Source: SAT2750 sp964476375 (GTDB lineage: Bacteria; Planctomycetota; Planctomycetia; Pirellulales; Pirellulaceae). Taken from it: a DNA stretch of 7,520 nucleotides. Position 1 is the stretch's first letter. Each line of letters starts with the position of its first letter. Below are positions 1 to 6,496 of the stretch, in pieces. Where the stretch lies: NCBI GenBank assembly GCA_964476375.1, contig CAYYZW010000284.1, forward strand, positions 1 to 7,520. The letters run 5' to 3'. The notes below the pieces were generated by a model, which was not told the origin of the DNA, searched no databases, and was given only the letters and a program-made list of their open reading frames with translations. A program made the translations under genes and the position numbers.

Positions 1-879
1 TGGCCCCAGGTTCAGGTATCGCAGTGATTGCCAGGCCGTCGGCGACTTCTCGAACAATGGCAGCAGCTTGCCGGCGATGTATCCATTCAATTCCCGGTTG
101 GTCGCGTTCTCCTCGAGTTTTTCCCGGTGCATCTGGTAGAACTCCGGGACAGGGTCCTTTTGATCGTCGAACTTCTTGATGCGGTCAGCAGCATAGCTTC
201 CCAGGGCCGGTGCATAGGATGTCCAGTTCGAATATGGAGCCATGGTCTTCCACTCCACGGCCATCTGGCGAAGTGCAAATAACGAGGCACATTCACACAG
301 CGTTTCCTCAAACCAGAGCTGTTGATTCGGGACATTCCGGTAATTGCAGAGGATGTGGCAGAACTCGTGTGAGAACTGGAACGCACACTGCGCCCAGGCG
401 TTGCTGCCGGTATCCAGCTTGACAACGTACTCGTTCCCCTGGCCACGCCGGTAGAGGCTGATGGGGCCACTTTCTGACCGCTGGACCAGGATCGGTGCCA
501 GGCCATCGTCAGCCAATTGCGACCAGATGGTTCCAGCCGAGGAGAGGCAGACCTTGCGAATGTCTTCCAGTTCCGATCCCCCCCAGTTATCCGGCATGAC
601 GACGATCCGCAGTTCGTGCAGGTTGTCTGTTTTGGGAAGACTGGTTTTCGGCAGCGACTCCAGCGCGCCCTGGATTCCCGCAATAATCTTGCGAAGCGCC
701 CGGTTCTCGGCTTCCAGTTCAGTGATCCGCTGCCGAAGTCGACTTTCGTCTTCGTCGGCGATCACCCTGGTGCCCGGGGAGAACCAGGTGATGGTCAACG
801 CGGCTACAAGGATCACCAGGAATCCACGGGATCGGGGACCTGGTGTCTGATGTGCATGCTCGTTCAGATCGACAAACAA
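1..879 (-). CDS. Membrane-anchored HExxH (gluzincin-like) putative metallopeptidase, C-terminus cut by window edge
   Basis: This frame is open on the minus strand from a stop at 910-912 to the window edge, giving 293 residues without a stop. It has no ATG. The best start is TTG at 879, with GGAG (888-891) eight bases upstream. Residues 19-33 form one hydrophobic segment, likely a membrane anchor. Residues 42-73 are charged with a heptad-like pattern, probably a coiled coil. The distal domain has HEFCH at 171-175, then W189-F-E-E192 and E196. This matches the HExxH plus downstream Glu layout of gluzincin zinc peptidases, with H171, H175 and probably E192 as ligands and E172 catalytic. Five cysteines (165, 174, 178, 195, 197) crowd the site, which is unusual and could mean disulfides if the domain is exported. 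Substrate and family name are not recognised, and peptidase activity is inference. It is divergent from the lipoprotein gene. Confidence 0.85.
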   Translation of the reverse strand, partial: MFVDLNEHAHQTPGPRSRGFLVILVAALTITWFSPGTRVIADEDESRLRQRITELEAENRALRKIIAGIQGALESLPKTSLPKTDNLHELRIVVMPDNWGGSELEDIRKVCLSSAGTIWSQLADDGLAPILVQRSESGPISLYRRGQGNEYVVKLDTGSNAWAQCAFQFSHEFCHILCNYRNVPNQQLWFEETLCECASLFALRQMAVEWKTMAPYSNWTSYAPALGSYAADRIKKFDDQKDPVPEFYQMHREKLEENATNRELNGYIAGKLLPLFEKSPTAWQSLRYLNLGP

Positions 880-975
880 TGGCCGGGCTCCAATGCGGGA
901 AACAGGTGTTCAATGCGCCATGATGCTACCGGATCTTCCGGCGGATTGCCACATGCGGAATGACCAGGTGTTCGG

Positions 976-1003
976 TTGTCGATTCCTGGGGTTCAGTTAT
1001 ATT
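976..1003 (+). promoter_or_regulatory. Candidate sigma70-type promoter for the lipoprotein gene
   Basis: TTGTCG (976-981) and TATATT (998-1003) are separated by 16 bases and match the -35/-10 consensus at 4/6 and 5/6 positions. They lie in the 202-base divergent intergenic region about 80 bases before the lipoprotein start. The same AT-rich patch gives TATAAC on the opposite strand (996-1001), so it could also serve the leftward gene, although no good partner -35 was found there. The call rests on consensus matching only. Confidence 0.3.
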
Positions 1004-1081
1004 CGGTCCTCGTTTGAGAGCGTGGAATCCATTTCACCCGGTTACTATAACGGGCCTTTTCTTTCATCAACCAGGTGCTGC

Positions 1082-1399
1082 ATGCAACGACGACTTCTGT
1101 GCCTGCTGCTGGCGATGATCGCCGGGTGTGCGAGAAACGAGATCAGGCTATCTAACGAGGGAGCCAGGGACTGGCAGCAGGTTGAAGTCGAAGCAGCAGG
1201 ACATGTTTTTCAGATCCAGCAAATCAAGGGAGGGGAAACCGAAACCCTGCAGTTTAAATCGAAGATGGAGGGCGGTGGCCTGGTGCGTGGCAGCCTGGAG
1301 GGGGCGAACCACGAGGCCGAGTTCGGTTACTTCACGCCCAACCTGGTCGACCAGTACGAGATTATTTTTCGTGATGACGGTACGATAAAGATCCAGTAG
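1082..1399 (+). CDS. Small lipoprotein of unknown function
   Basis: This 105-residue protein starts at ATG 1082, preceded by AGGTG four bases upstream. The frame is open further upstream to 893, but the extra residues do not look coding and would bury the signal peptide. The N-terminus is a type II signal sequence: two Arg at 3-4, a Leu-rich core, and lipobox I-A-G-C with the lipidated Cys at 16. The mature part (about 89 residues) alternates polar and hydrophobic positions with several Gly turns, suggesting a small beta-sandwich, and has no Cys or catalytic motif that I recognise. It should sit on a membrane facing the periplasm. The next gene begins 57 bases downstream on the same strand, so the two are probably co-transcribed. 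No family assignment is offered; a substrate-binding or partner role for the neighbouring HExxH protein is a guess. Confidence 0.75.
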   Translation: MQRRLLCLLLAMIAGCARNEIRLSNEGARDWQQVEVEAAGHVFQIQQIKGGETETLQFKSKMEGGGLVRGSLEGANHEAEFGYFTPNLVDQYEIIFRDDGTIKIQ

Positions 1400-1456
1400 A
1401 GGTTCGGTGTGGGCGGCCAACCGTGAAATCATTCGGGACGATCAGGATTCCGTTTC

Positions 1457-2422
1457 ATGCATCGTTATCTCTTTGCCCTGTGTGCCCTGTTGCATTGTTG
1501 TCCGGCGGCGGCCCCTGCCCAGGATGACCAGGAACAGAAGTTGCGCAGCCGCATACAGCAACCGCCGGCCTACACGCGCCATGACAATTACGACAGCAGG
1601 TGGTTCGACACGGTCAAGACGGGAATTGACAGGGCCCGTGATTACCTGGGGAACTACGGACCGGTCCAGGTCTATGTCATCGGCCAGCAGTCCAACGAGC
1701 TGGAGGATCCAAGAACAGTCCAGGCCATCATTGAGGCATTTTGCCGACGCCGGCATCAGGATAGCCCGGACCGGATCACCAACTGCCTGAAGGGACAGGG
1801 GGCATCCCTGGTCCAGCGCGCCCGGGATGGTTCGACCGAGGCCTATCTCTCCTATGTCAACTCAACCGATCCGCCATTTGCCGAACTGGTGTTCATCAAT
1901 CCACACGGTTTTCCCTTTCCCTACCTCTACACGCGCGGGATCCATGAATACACACATGTCTTCCAGCGAGCTTTCCCCCGCACGCCGACCTGGATGACCG
2001 AGGGAGGGGCCGAGTTCCTGGCCTTTTACCTCGGGGACCAGGAGGACTGGATCGACATGGAGCAGTCCATGAACCAGTCGATGAGGATGGTCCAGTCCGT
2101 CGGCGACGAGGCCACGATGAAGGACTTTGAAGATGTGGAGAAGCTGGAGGAAGAGCGGCCGGAGCTGAAGAAGTACTACCGGCACCTGGCCTACGATGCG
2201 GGGGTCTGGGCGGTTGCCTTTGCGATCCACCGGTCCAGAAGCCGGAGCGTGAAAGCCTACACGAAAAAGTTCTACCCGCTGGTGGCACGACTGGGGTGGG
2301 AACAGGCACTGGCGCGTTATGCGGACGTGCAGGACGCCAGCGACTTTTACCAGCGTTTCGAGAAGTTTCTCGATCAGCCGATCGGCGCGCAGATGAAAAT
2401 ACTTGAGCAGCTCAGGCCATAA
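1457..2422 (+). CDS. Secreted HExxH (gluzincin-like) putative metallopeptidase
   Basis: The product has 321 residues, starting at ATG 1457 with CAGGA nine bases upstream. Residues 1-21 are a Sec signal peptide with likely cleavage after A-P-A at 21. The core motif is HEYTH at 163-167, followed by W179-M-T-E182-G-G-A-E186-F. This is the E-G-x-A-E-[FY] block seen after HExxH in peptidase-MA-like and M1-like gluzincins. H163 and H167 are expected zinc ligands, E164 the general base and E182 the third ligand by motif position; E186 lies exactly 18 residues after H167 and is the alternative. The region around 200-235 is rich in Glu, Asp and Lys and probably helical. No C-terminal anchor is visible, so it is likely periplasmic or secreted. 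It follows the lipoprotein gene in the same direction. Substrate is unknown, and proteolytic activity is inferred from the motif alone. Confidence 0.92.
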   Translation: MHRYLFALCALLHCCPAAAPAQDDQEQKLRSRIQQPPAYTRHDNYDSRWFDTVKTGIDRARDYLGNYGPVQVYVIGQQSNELEDPRTVQAIIEAFCRRRHQDSPDRITNCLKGQGASLVQRARDGSTEAYLSYVNSTDPPFAELVFINPHGFPFPYLYTRGIHEYTHVFQRAFPRTPTWMTEGGAEFLAFYLGDQEDWIDMEQSMNQSMRMVQSVGDEATMKDFEDVEKLEEERPELKKYYRHLAYDAGVWAVAFAIHRSRSRSVKAYTKKFYPLVARLGWEQALARYADVQDASDFYQRFEKFLDQPIGAQMKILEQLRP

Positions 2423-2523
2423 GATACCAGCCAGGGTGGGCAGCCGGGTTTTCCTGGAGCAGCTACAATCGAGGGGAGTGGCACGTTTTCTGGACGATAC
2501 CGTTTTGGTGAACTGAAAACCGG

Positions 2524-2538
2524 GGAGGAGATACCATC
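2524..2538 (+). promoter_or_regulatory. Strong Shine-Dalgarno next to an ATC at the expected sulfatase start
   Basis: GGAGGAG at 2524-2530 is a near-perfect Shine-Dalgarno. Five bases later, ATC (2536-2538) stands in frame exactly where the signal peptide should begin. The in-frame upstream stop is TGA at 2509-2511, so the start must lie after it, and no ATG, GTG or TTG occurs in frame between there and 2641. The site decides where the sulfatase starts. Confidence 0.7.
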
Positions 2539-4107
2539 AACAGGATATTATCCGCTGCGATTACTGGGAGTCTTGCAGTCGTTCTGGGCCAGGCGTCCAC
2601 CGCGACGGCTGCGGCGAAGCATCCGAACATCATTTACATCATGGCCGATGACCAGGGCTTTGGAGATGTGTCCGCCCTGAACCCGGAGTCGAAGATACCC
2701 ACACCGAATATTGACCGGATTGCGAAAGAGGGAATGATCTTTTCCGACGGACATTCCTCCTCCTCCGTCTGCACACCGACGCGATACTCGGTCCTGACGG
2801 GGCGGTATCACTGGCGGACCCATCTGCAAAGAGGCGTGCTGGGGGGATTCTCCAAGCCACTGATCTCACCGGGCCGTTTGACGGTCGCCTCGCTGCTCAA
2901 GCAGCATGGTTACTCGACTGCCTGTATCGGCAAGTGGCACCTCGGCTGGGACTGGCCGCTCAAGCAGGGGGGCACGGCAAATGACAAGGGGAATTTCTCC
3001 GGCGGCTTCAAGGGAGGCTGGGACGTTGACTACAAGGGGGAGATCAAAAACGGACCCTGCGATCTGGGTTTTGACACCTTCTTTGGAATCAGTGCCTCGC
3101 TGGACATGCCTCCCTATGTTTTTGTCCGCGATCGAACGCCCACCGAACCGGCGACAGTGGAAAAAGCATTTCACCGCAGGGGGCCGGCTGCGGTCGGCTT
3201 CGAGGCGATCGACGTGCTTCCAAGGATCACGACCGAGGCCGTCCGGTTTATTAACGAAAATGCCCAGTCGGACCACCCCTTCTTTCTCTACTTTCCCCTC
3301 AACGCACCGCACACGCCGATCCTTCCGACAGCCGAGTGGGAAGGGAAAAGCGGTATCAACAAGTACGGGGATTTCACGATGCAGGTTGATTCGACGGTTG
3401 GGCAGGTCCTCAAGGCAATCGACGATAATCGCATTGCCGGCAACACACTGCTCATTTTCACGACGGACAACGGCTGCTCGCCCGCGGCCAAGATTCCCGA
3501 ACTGGAAGCGGCCGGGCATGACCAGAATTACATCTATCGTGGTCACAAGGCGGATATCTTCGAGGGAGGCCACCGGGTTCCCTTCGTGGTTCGCTGGCCC
3601 GGCCAGGTCCAGCCCGGCTCGCGCAGCGATCAACTGATCGGGCAGCTTGACCTGCTTGCAACCGCGGCCGAGATCGTTGGGGCGAGGGGTGGCAAGAAGG
3701 GCGCAGAGGACAGCTTTTCCTTCCTGCCGGTGCTGCTTGGAAAAACAGGCGGGCCGCGGCGGACGTCGATCGTGTCGCAATCGATCGGTGGCCAGTTCGC
3801 GGTGCGCGACGGTGACTGGAAACTCTGCCTCTGCCCGGGGTCAGGCGGATGGAGCGAGCCCCGCCCGGGGCGGGTGGATCTGTCAAAAATGCCGCCGGTC
3901 CAGCTCTACAACCTGGCAGACGATCCCGGGGAATCGAGGAACCTGCAGGCCAGGCATCCCGACCGGGTTGCGAAAATGAAAGAGATGCTCCGGCAGATCA
4001 TCAGCGACGGCCGTTCGACGCCCGGTCCGAAGCTGCAGAATGATGTCGACGTGGTGATGATCAAGCCGGTGCCCAAGCCTCGTAACCCCCAGCCGGCGAA
4101 GAAGTAA
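2536..4107 (+). CDS. Secreted formylglycine-dependent sulfatase (arylsulfatase A-like family)
   Basis: Sulfatases hydrolyse sulfate esters, here probably on an external substrate. From 2536 the product has 523 residues. Residues 1-33 look like a Sec signal peptide, followed by the strand N-I-I-Y-I-M leading to metal-binding D38-D39. The signature C79-T-P-T-R83 marks a Cys-type enzyme whose Cys is oxidised to formylglycine. Other alkaline-phosphatase-fold blocks follow in order: G-K-W-H-L-G at 132-137, T-T-D-N-G at 309-313 (metal ligands D311, N312) and H-K at 337-338 before E-G-G-H-R. The C-terminus is rich in Pro and Lys. The first canonical codon in frame is ATG 2641, but starting there would delete the export signal and the first core strand. 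ATC 2536 is therefore the position I favour, either as a rare non-AUG start or as a mutated or misread ATG. No activating enzyme is in the window. Substrate cannot be told. Confidence 0.95.
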   Translation: MNRILSAAITGSLAVVLGQASTATAAAKHPNIIYIMADDQGFGDVSALNPESKIPTPNIDRIAKEGMIFSDGHSSSSVCTPTRYSVLTGRYHWRTHLQRGVLGGFSKPLISPGRLTVASLLKQHGYSTACIGKWHLGWDWPLKQGGTANDKGNFSGGFKGGWDVDYKGEIKNGPCDLGFDTFFGISASLDMPPYVFVRDRTPTEPATVEKAFHRRGPAAVGFEAIDVLPRITTEAVRFINENAQSDHPFFLYFPLNAPHTPILPTAEWEGKSGINKYGDFTMQVDSTVGQVLKAIDDNRIAGNTLLIFTTDNGCSPAAKIPELEAAGHDQNYIYRGHKADIFEGGHRVPFVVRWPGQVQPGSRSDQLIGQLDLLATAAEIVGARGGKKGAEDSFSFLPVLLGKTGGPRRTSIVSQSIGGQFAVRDGDWKLCLCPGSGGWSEPRPGRVDLSKMPPVQLYNLADDPGESRNLQARHPDRVAKMKEMLRQIISDGRSTPGPKLQNDVDVVMIKPVPKPRNPQPAKK

Positions 4108-4166
4108 TCTTCTTGTCTCCCTCACACGCGTCTGCTTGCCGCTTGTGGCTGCCACGGGGTGTCTGG

Positions 4167-4189
4167 AAAAATGGCTCTCGGGAGATCCA
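4167..4189 (-). terminator. Candidate intrinsic terminator of the phosphoesterase unit
   Basis: Read on the minus strand, a short stem forms between 4187-4189 and 4172-4174 (TGG/CCA) and between 4182-4185 and 4176-4179 (TCTC/GAGA), with one mismatch between the two parts. Five T follow at once (AAAAA at 4167-4171 on the plus strand). It lies about 20 bases past the phosphoesterase stop, between two convergent genes. The stem is short and its loop tight, so the call is moderate. No equivalent T-tract hairpin was seen for the sulfatase on the plus strand. Confidence 0.4.
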
Positions 4190-4209
4190 GGGGGTGATTC
4201 CCTCCCAGT

Positions 4210-5091
4210 TCATGGGGTGAGATCTTTTTTTGCAGGCCCTTGGATCTTCACATCGAGAATCTTCCTGGGATCATCGACCCATTTGTTCCGGGCATGATCA
4301 TAGGGTATTGCGACAAGGCGGTCTGACTCGATTCGAATTACCGTCACCTCGGTTTGGTCACGGGGTGAAGGGAACTGGACAAAGTGAAACCCGCGGTAGC
4401 GATGAACGGTTGCCTTGTGGTAGTGACCGCCGAGCATGAGGATCACGTTGGCGTCCCCAAAGGCGTCAACCAGCTTGTCCCGGTTGGTAATCGCATCAAA
4501 ACAAAGATGCGTGGCGACAACAACCGGCTTGCCGGCAGGCGTTTTTTTTAGTTCCTTGCGAAGATAGTCGAGCGATTCGGTGGTGAGCGGCTGGGCCGGT
4601 CTGGCGTCCGGATCGAAACGGGAGAAGAGGCTGATGAAATGGATGCCCCCCTGGTCGAACGAGTAGGACAGCCCACCGTGCCGCTGGATGATCCATTTCT
4701 TCATCGTATCGCTGGGAACCTTGCCACCGTCGTCATGATTGCCCATCAGGTCATATGACGGGAACGTGAGTCGCTCGCTGATCACCGTGCTGTAACCGCG
4801 AACTGCCGCATGGGTTGGCCACTCGGTGACATCGCCGCAGCCAAAAACGAATGCCGGTTTCTGTACCTGCGTGCCAATAGCCCCGGGGAAATCCTTTCCG
4901 GGAAGTTCGTTCATCGCGTCGATCGCGTCAAGAAGATGGGAGACCTCTCCGTTGGTTTTGACGTGTTGATCTGACCAGCCAAAAAACGTCAGGCCAGGCT
5001 CCTGGGCATAACTGCTGGCGGATAAAAGAAGAACAGAGGCAAGCCAGGTCATGCCCCTGCAGGGTCGATTTTGTCGCGGGTCGTGGGCCAT
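4210..5091 (-). CDS. Exported calcineurin-like metallophosphoesterase
   Basis: The 293-residue product carries the complete two-metal set of this superfamily: S-D41-Q-H43, G86-D87, G-N118-H119-D120, H195 in V-A-T-H-L, and G-H223-Y-H225. It should hydrolyse phosphoester bonds. The hydrophobic stretch 15-29 ending S-S-Y-A-Q looks like a signal peptide, so the enzyme is probably periplasmic. The start at 5091 has AGGG four bases upstream; ATG 5052 (residue 14) would give a tidier signal peptide, but the purine run before it is too close to act as a normal Shine-Dalgarno. It follows the aldo/keto reductase by 43 bases on the same strand and is probably co-transcribed with it. Substrate cannot be predicted; relatives include nucleotidases, phosphodiesterases and purple-acid-like enzymes. 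No inactivating change is visible. Confidence 0.95.
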   Translation of the reverse strand: MAHDPRQNRPCRGMTWLASVLLLSASSYAQEPGLTFFGWSDQHVKTNGEVSHLLDAIDAMNELPGKDFPGAIGTQVQKPAFVFGCGDVTEWPTHAAVRGYSTVISERLTFPSYDLMGNHDDGGKVPSDTMKKWIIQRHGGLSYSFDQGGIHFISLFSRFDPDARPAQPLTTESLDYLRKELKKTPAGKPVVVATHLCFDAITNRDKLVDAFGDANVILMLGGHYHKATVHRYRGFHFVQFPSPRDQTEVTVIRIESDRLVAIPYDHARNKWVDDPRKILDVKIQGPAKKDLTP

Positions 5092-5134
5092 GGCACCCTG
5101 TGCTTTTCGAAGAAGAATGTTGCCGTCAACGTGG

Positions 5135-6043
5135 CTAGCCAGTACCGATCATACCACTCCCTTGAACACGTGTGACGATCTCGTCACAGAGTGACTGGTC
5201 GAGCGGGCCCTTGGCCATGCTGGCCAGGTTCTCCGCCAGGTGGACTTCGTTACAAGTACCGACAATCGTTGTCTGGCAGGCAGGATGACTGAACGTGTAA
5301 CGCAGGATCAACTCGGCGCGGTTCATTCCCTCTGCAAGTAATTCATCGAGTCCTGCTGTCTTCCAGACGTCATTTAAAACCGGCCGCTCGATTTCCGCGT
5401 CCGGGCCGCCATGGGCAATTCCACCGCGGATAATAATTCCCGCCCCGGTCTCGGCGGCCTGTGAAATCGAATCGTGGTGTTGTGGGGCGAGACATGAATA
5501 GGGGATCTGGAATGTTTCAAAAACGCCCAGTGCAATCATTCCCGGCAGGTGGGGCAGGGAACTGGACGAACCGATATGACGGATCAGGCCCTGGCTGCGG
5601 AAGTCGATGAGCATCTCGATCAAGCCTTCACGCTCGAGCGTCTCGGCATCGCCACCGTGGAACTGCAGCAGGTCGATGTAGTCGGTTTGCAGGCGGGCAA
5701 GGCTGGTTTCAATATTCCGCTGCAGGACATCCCGCGTCCAGGTGTGGATCACCTCGATGTGGTCGTCGTGCTGGATATAGTCACAGCCACATTTCGTCGC
5801 CAGGTAATACTCGCTGCGGCGGGAACCAATGGCCCGGCCAATCCGCTCCTCGCTGGCGCCGTAATCCGGGGCGGTGTCGATGAAATTGATGCCGCTGTCG
5901 AGAACCAGGTTGAGAAACCGGTCCGAGTCCTCGTCGTCCACAATCCGGACCCCCCAGCTGTTGGGGCCGCGCAGGCCCATGCTGCCATAACCCAGCTGGG
6001 TCACTTCCATTCCGGTTCTGCCGAGTGTCTTGATGGGAATCAC
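5135..6043 (-). CDS. Aldo/keto reductase family oxidoreductase
   Basis: This is a cytoplasmic NAD(P)H-dependent reductase of the TIM-barrel aldo/keto reductase superfamily. Numbered from GTG 6043 (302 residues), the catalytic tetrad is D56 and Y61 in F-I-D-T-A-P-D-Y-G, K84 in A-T-K-C-G, and H129 in L-Q-F-H-G-G. The N-terminus has the usual L-G-R-T-G block, and residues 110-125 hold the S-L-x-R-L-x-T-D-Y-I-D-L signature. GTG 6043 is preferred because a GGGGGAG run (6052-6058) sits eight bases upstream. ATG 6064 would add seven residues, and its leader is tied up in a hairpin. It is the first gene of a leftward pair with the phosphoesterase. No signal peptide is present. The physiological substrate is unknown; the sequence looks closest to general predicted oxidoreductases rather than to a named enzyme. 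Confidence 0.96.
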   Translation of the reverse strand: MIPIKTLGRTGMEVTQLGYGSMGLRGPNSWGVRIVDDEDSDRFLNLVLDSGINFIDTAPDYGASEERIGRAIGSRRSEYYLATKCGCDYIQHDDHIEVIHTWTRDVLQRNIETSLARLQTDYIDLLQFHGGDAETLEREGLIEMLIDFRSQGLIRHIGSSSSLPHLPGMIALGVFETFQIPYSCLAPQHHDSISQAAETGAGIIIRGGIAHGGPDAEIERPVLNDVWKTAGLDELLAEGMNRAELILRYTFSHPACQTTIVGTCNEVHLAENLASMAKGPLDQSLCDEIVTRVQGSGMIGTG

Positions 6044-6068
6044 TAAAAAATCTCCCCCGCGCATGAAA

Positions 6069-6107
6069 ATGCCCCGCCTTTTCGCCAGCGGCGAACCTGC
6101 AGGGCAT
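6069..6107 (-). terminator. Nested hairpin between the cold-shock and reductase genes (terminator or leader structure)
   Basis: A perfect 6-bp inner stem (6081-6086 with 6090-6095, three-base loop) lies inside a perfect 6-bp outer stem (6069-6074 with 6102-6107), with unpaired bases on each side between them. On the minus strand the structure ends directly in TTTTC. It is about 90 bases beyond the cold-shock stop and only 25 bases before the preferred reductase start, so it could terminate cold-shock transcription or act in the reductase leader. The T-run is short, so which role applies is unsure. Confidence 0.4.
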
Positions 6108-6150
6108 CATCAGTTTTCCAGTACTTCGCGATCCATGCGTCTGACTGCCC

Positions 6151-6171
6151 TGTCATCTGCCACGATGGACA
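6151..6171 (-). other. Short stem-loop downstream of the cold-shock gene
   Basis: TGTCATC (6151-6157) pairs with 6164-6171 through one bulged G around a six-base loop. A longer alternative pairs CCCTGT (6148-6153) with ACAGGG (6176-6181). It lies 23 bases past the cold-shock stop. No T-tract follows on the minus strand, so it is not a normal intrinsic terminator; it might protect the mRNA 3' end. Confidence 0.25.
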
Positions 6172-6193
6172 AATAACAGGGATGAAAATGTTG

Positions 6194-6391
6194 TTACACG
6201 ACGGTCACGTTTTCAGCGCGAGGGCCTTTGTCCGAGTGACCTTCGGTGAAGGAGACACGCTGTCCCTCTTGCAACTCGTCGAAGCTCACTCCTTCAAGGT
6301 TTGTCATGTGAAAGAAAAGATCCTTTTCTCCCCCAGTGTCAATGAATCCAAAACCACGGTCTGTCAGTCGCTTAATCGTACCTTCTGCCAT
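6194..6391 (-). CDS. Cold-shock domain protein (CspA family)
   Basis: The 65-residue product is one complete cold-shock domain, a five-strand OB-fold that binds single-stranded RNA or DNA and acts as an RNA chaperone. RNP1 is R-G-F-G-F-I at 12-17 and RNP2 is D-L-F-F-H-M at 24-29, both with their stacking aromatics. Compared with E. coli CspA, the Trp-Phe pair before RNP1 is replaced by Arg-Leu and the loop is one residue shorter, a pattern I associate with a non-proteobacterial branch of the family. The start at 6391 has GAGG about ten bases upstream, and the protein has no extension. It appears to have its own promoter and a structured leader of about 70 bases. Whether it is cold-induced or constitutive cannot be read from the sequence. 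Confidence 0.97.
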   Translation of the reverse strand: MAEGTIKRLTDRGFGFIDTGGEKDLFFHMTNLEGVSFDELQEGQRVSFTEGHSDKGPRAENVTVV

Positions 6392-6433
6392 TACTTCAAA
6401 ACCTCAGAAAAGTTACTCACTGATATCACTTGA

Positions 6434-6449
6434 CTTTCGTAGTCGAAAG
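6434..6449 (-). promoter_or_regulatory. Hairpin in the cold-shock mRNA leader
   Basis: CTTTCG (6434-6439) and CGAAAG (6444-6449) form a perfect 6-bp stem with a four-base loop. It would lie in the transcribed leader between the predicted promoter and the cold-shock start codon. An 8-base palindrome, TGATATCA, follows at 6421-6428. Leaders of cold-shock genes are often structured and temperature-sensitive; that this one is regulatory is inference. Confidence 0.4.
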
Positions 6450-6468
6450 CACCGCATCAGATCATTTC

Positions 6469-6496
6469 ATTCTATATATCATCTTCCGCTCGCCAA
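6469..6496 (-). promoter_or_regulatory. Candidate sigma70-type promoter of the cold-shock gene
   Basis: On the minus strand, TTGGCG (6496-6491) and TAGAAT (6474-6469) are separated by 16 bases and match consensus at 4/6 and 5/6 positions. Transcription would begin near 6462, giving a leader of about 70 bases. The surrounding DNA is much more AT-rich than the rest of the window, as expected for a strong promoter region. Confidence 0.45.

Noticed and set aside
87..683. A 198-codon minus-strand frame and overlapping plus-strand frames in the first 960 bases
   Set aside because: The translations are Arg/Ser-rich without motifs. The adjacent minus frame contains a membrane anchor, coiled coil and HExxH site and explains the region.
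1014..1048. TTGAGA with TACTAT as a second promoter before the lipoprotein gene
   Set aside because: The spacing is 23 bases, well outside the 15-19 range.
2464..2469. TACAAT as a -10 box for the sulfatase
   Set aside because: No acceptable -35 element occurs 15-19 bases upstream, so I do not call a promoter; the sulfatase may be read through from the upstream gene.
2485..2520. Inverted repeat GTTTTC / GAAAAC before the sulfatase Shine-Dalgarno
   Set aside because: The stem is six A/T-rich pairs around a 24-base loop with only a 3-bp inner stem; this could arise by chance and is too weak to call as a regulator.
2866..3780. A 304-codon open frame on the minus strand inside the sulfatase
   Set aside because: It is fully antisense to sulfatase coding sequence whose motifs are all intact; the translation has no recognisable motif.
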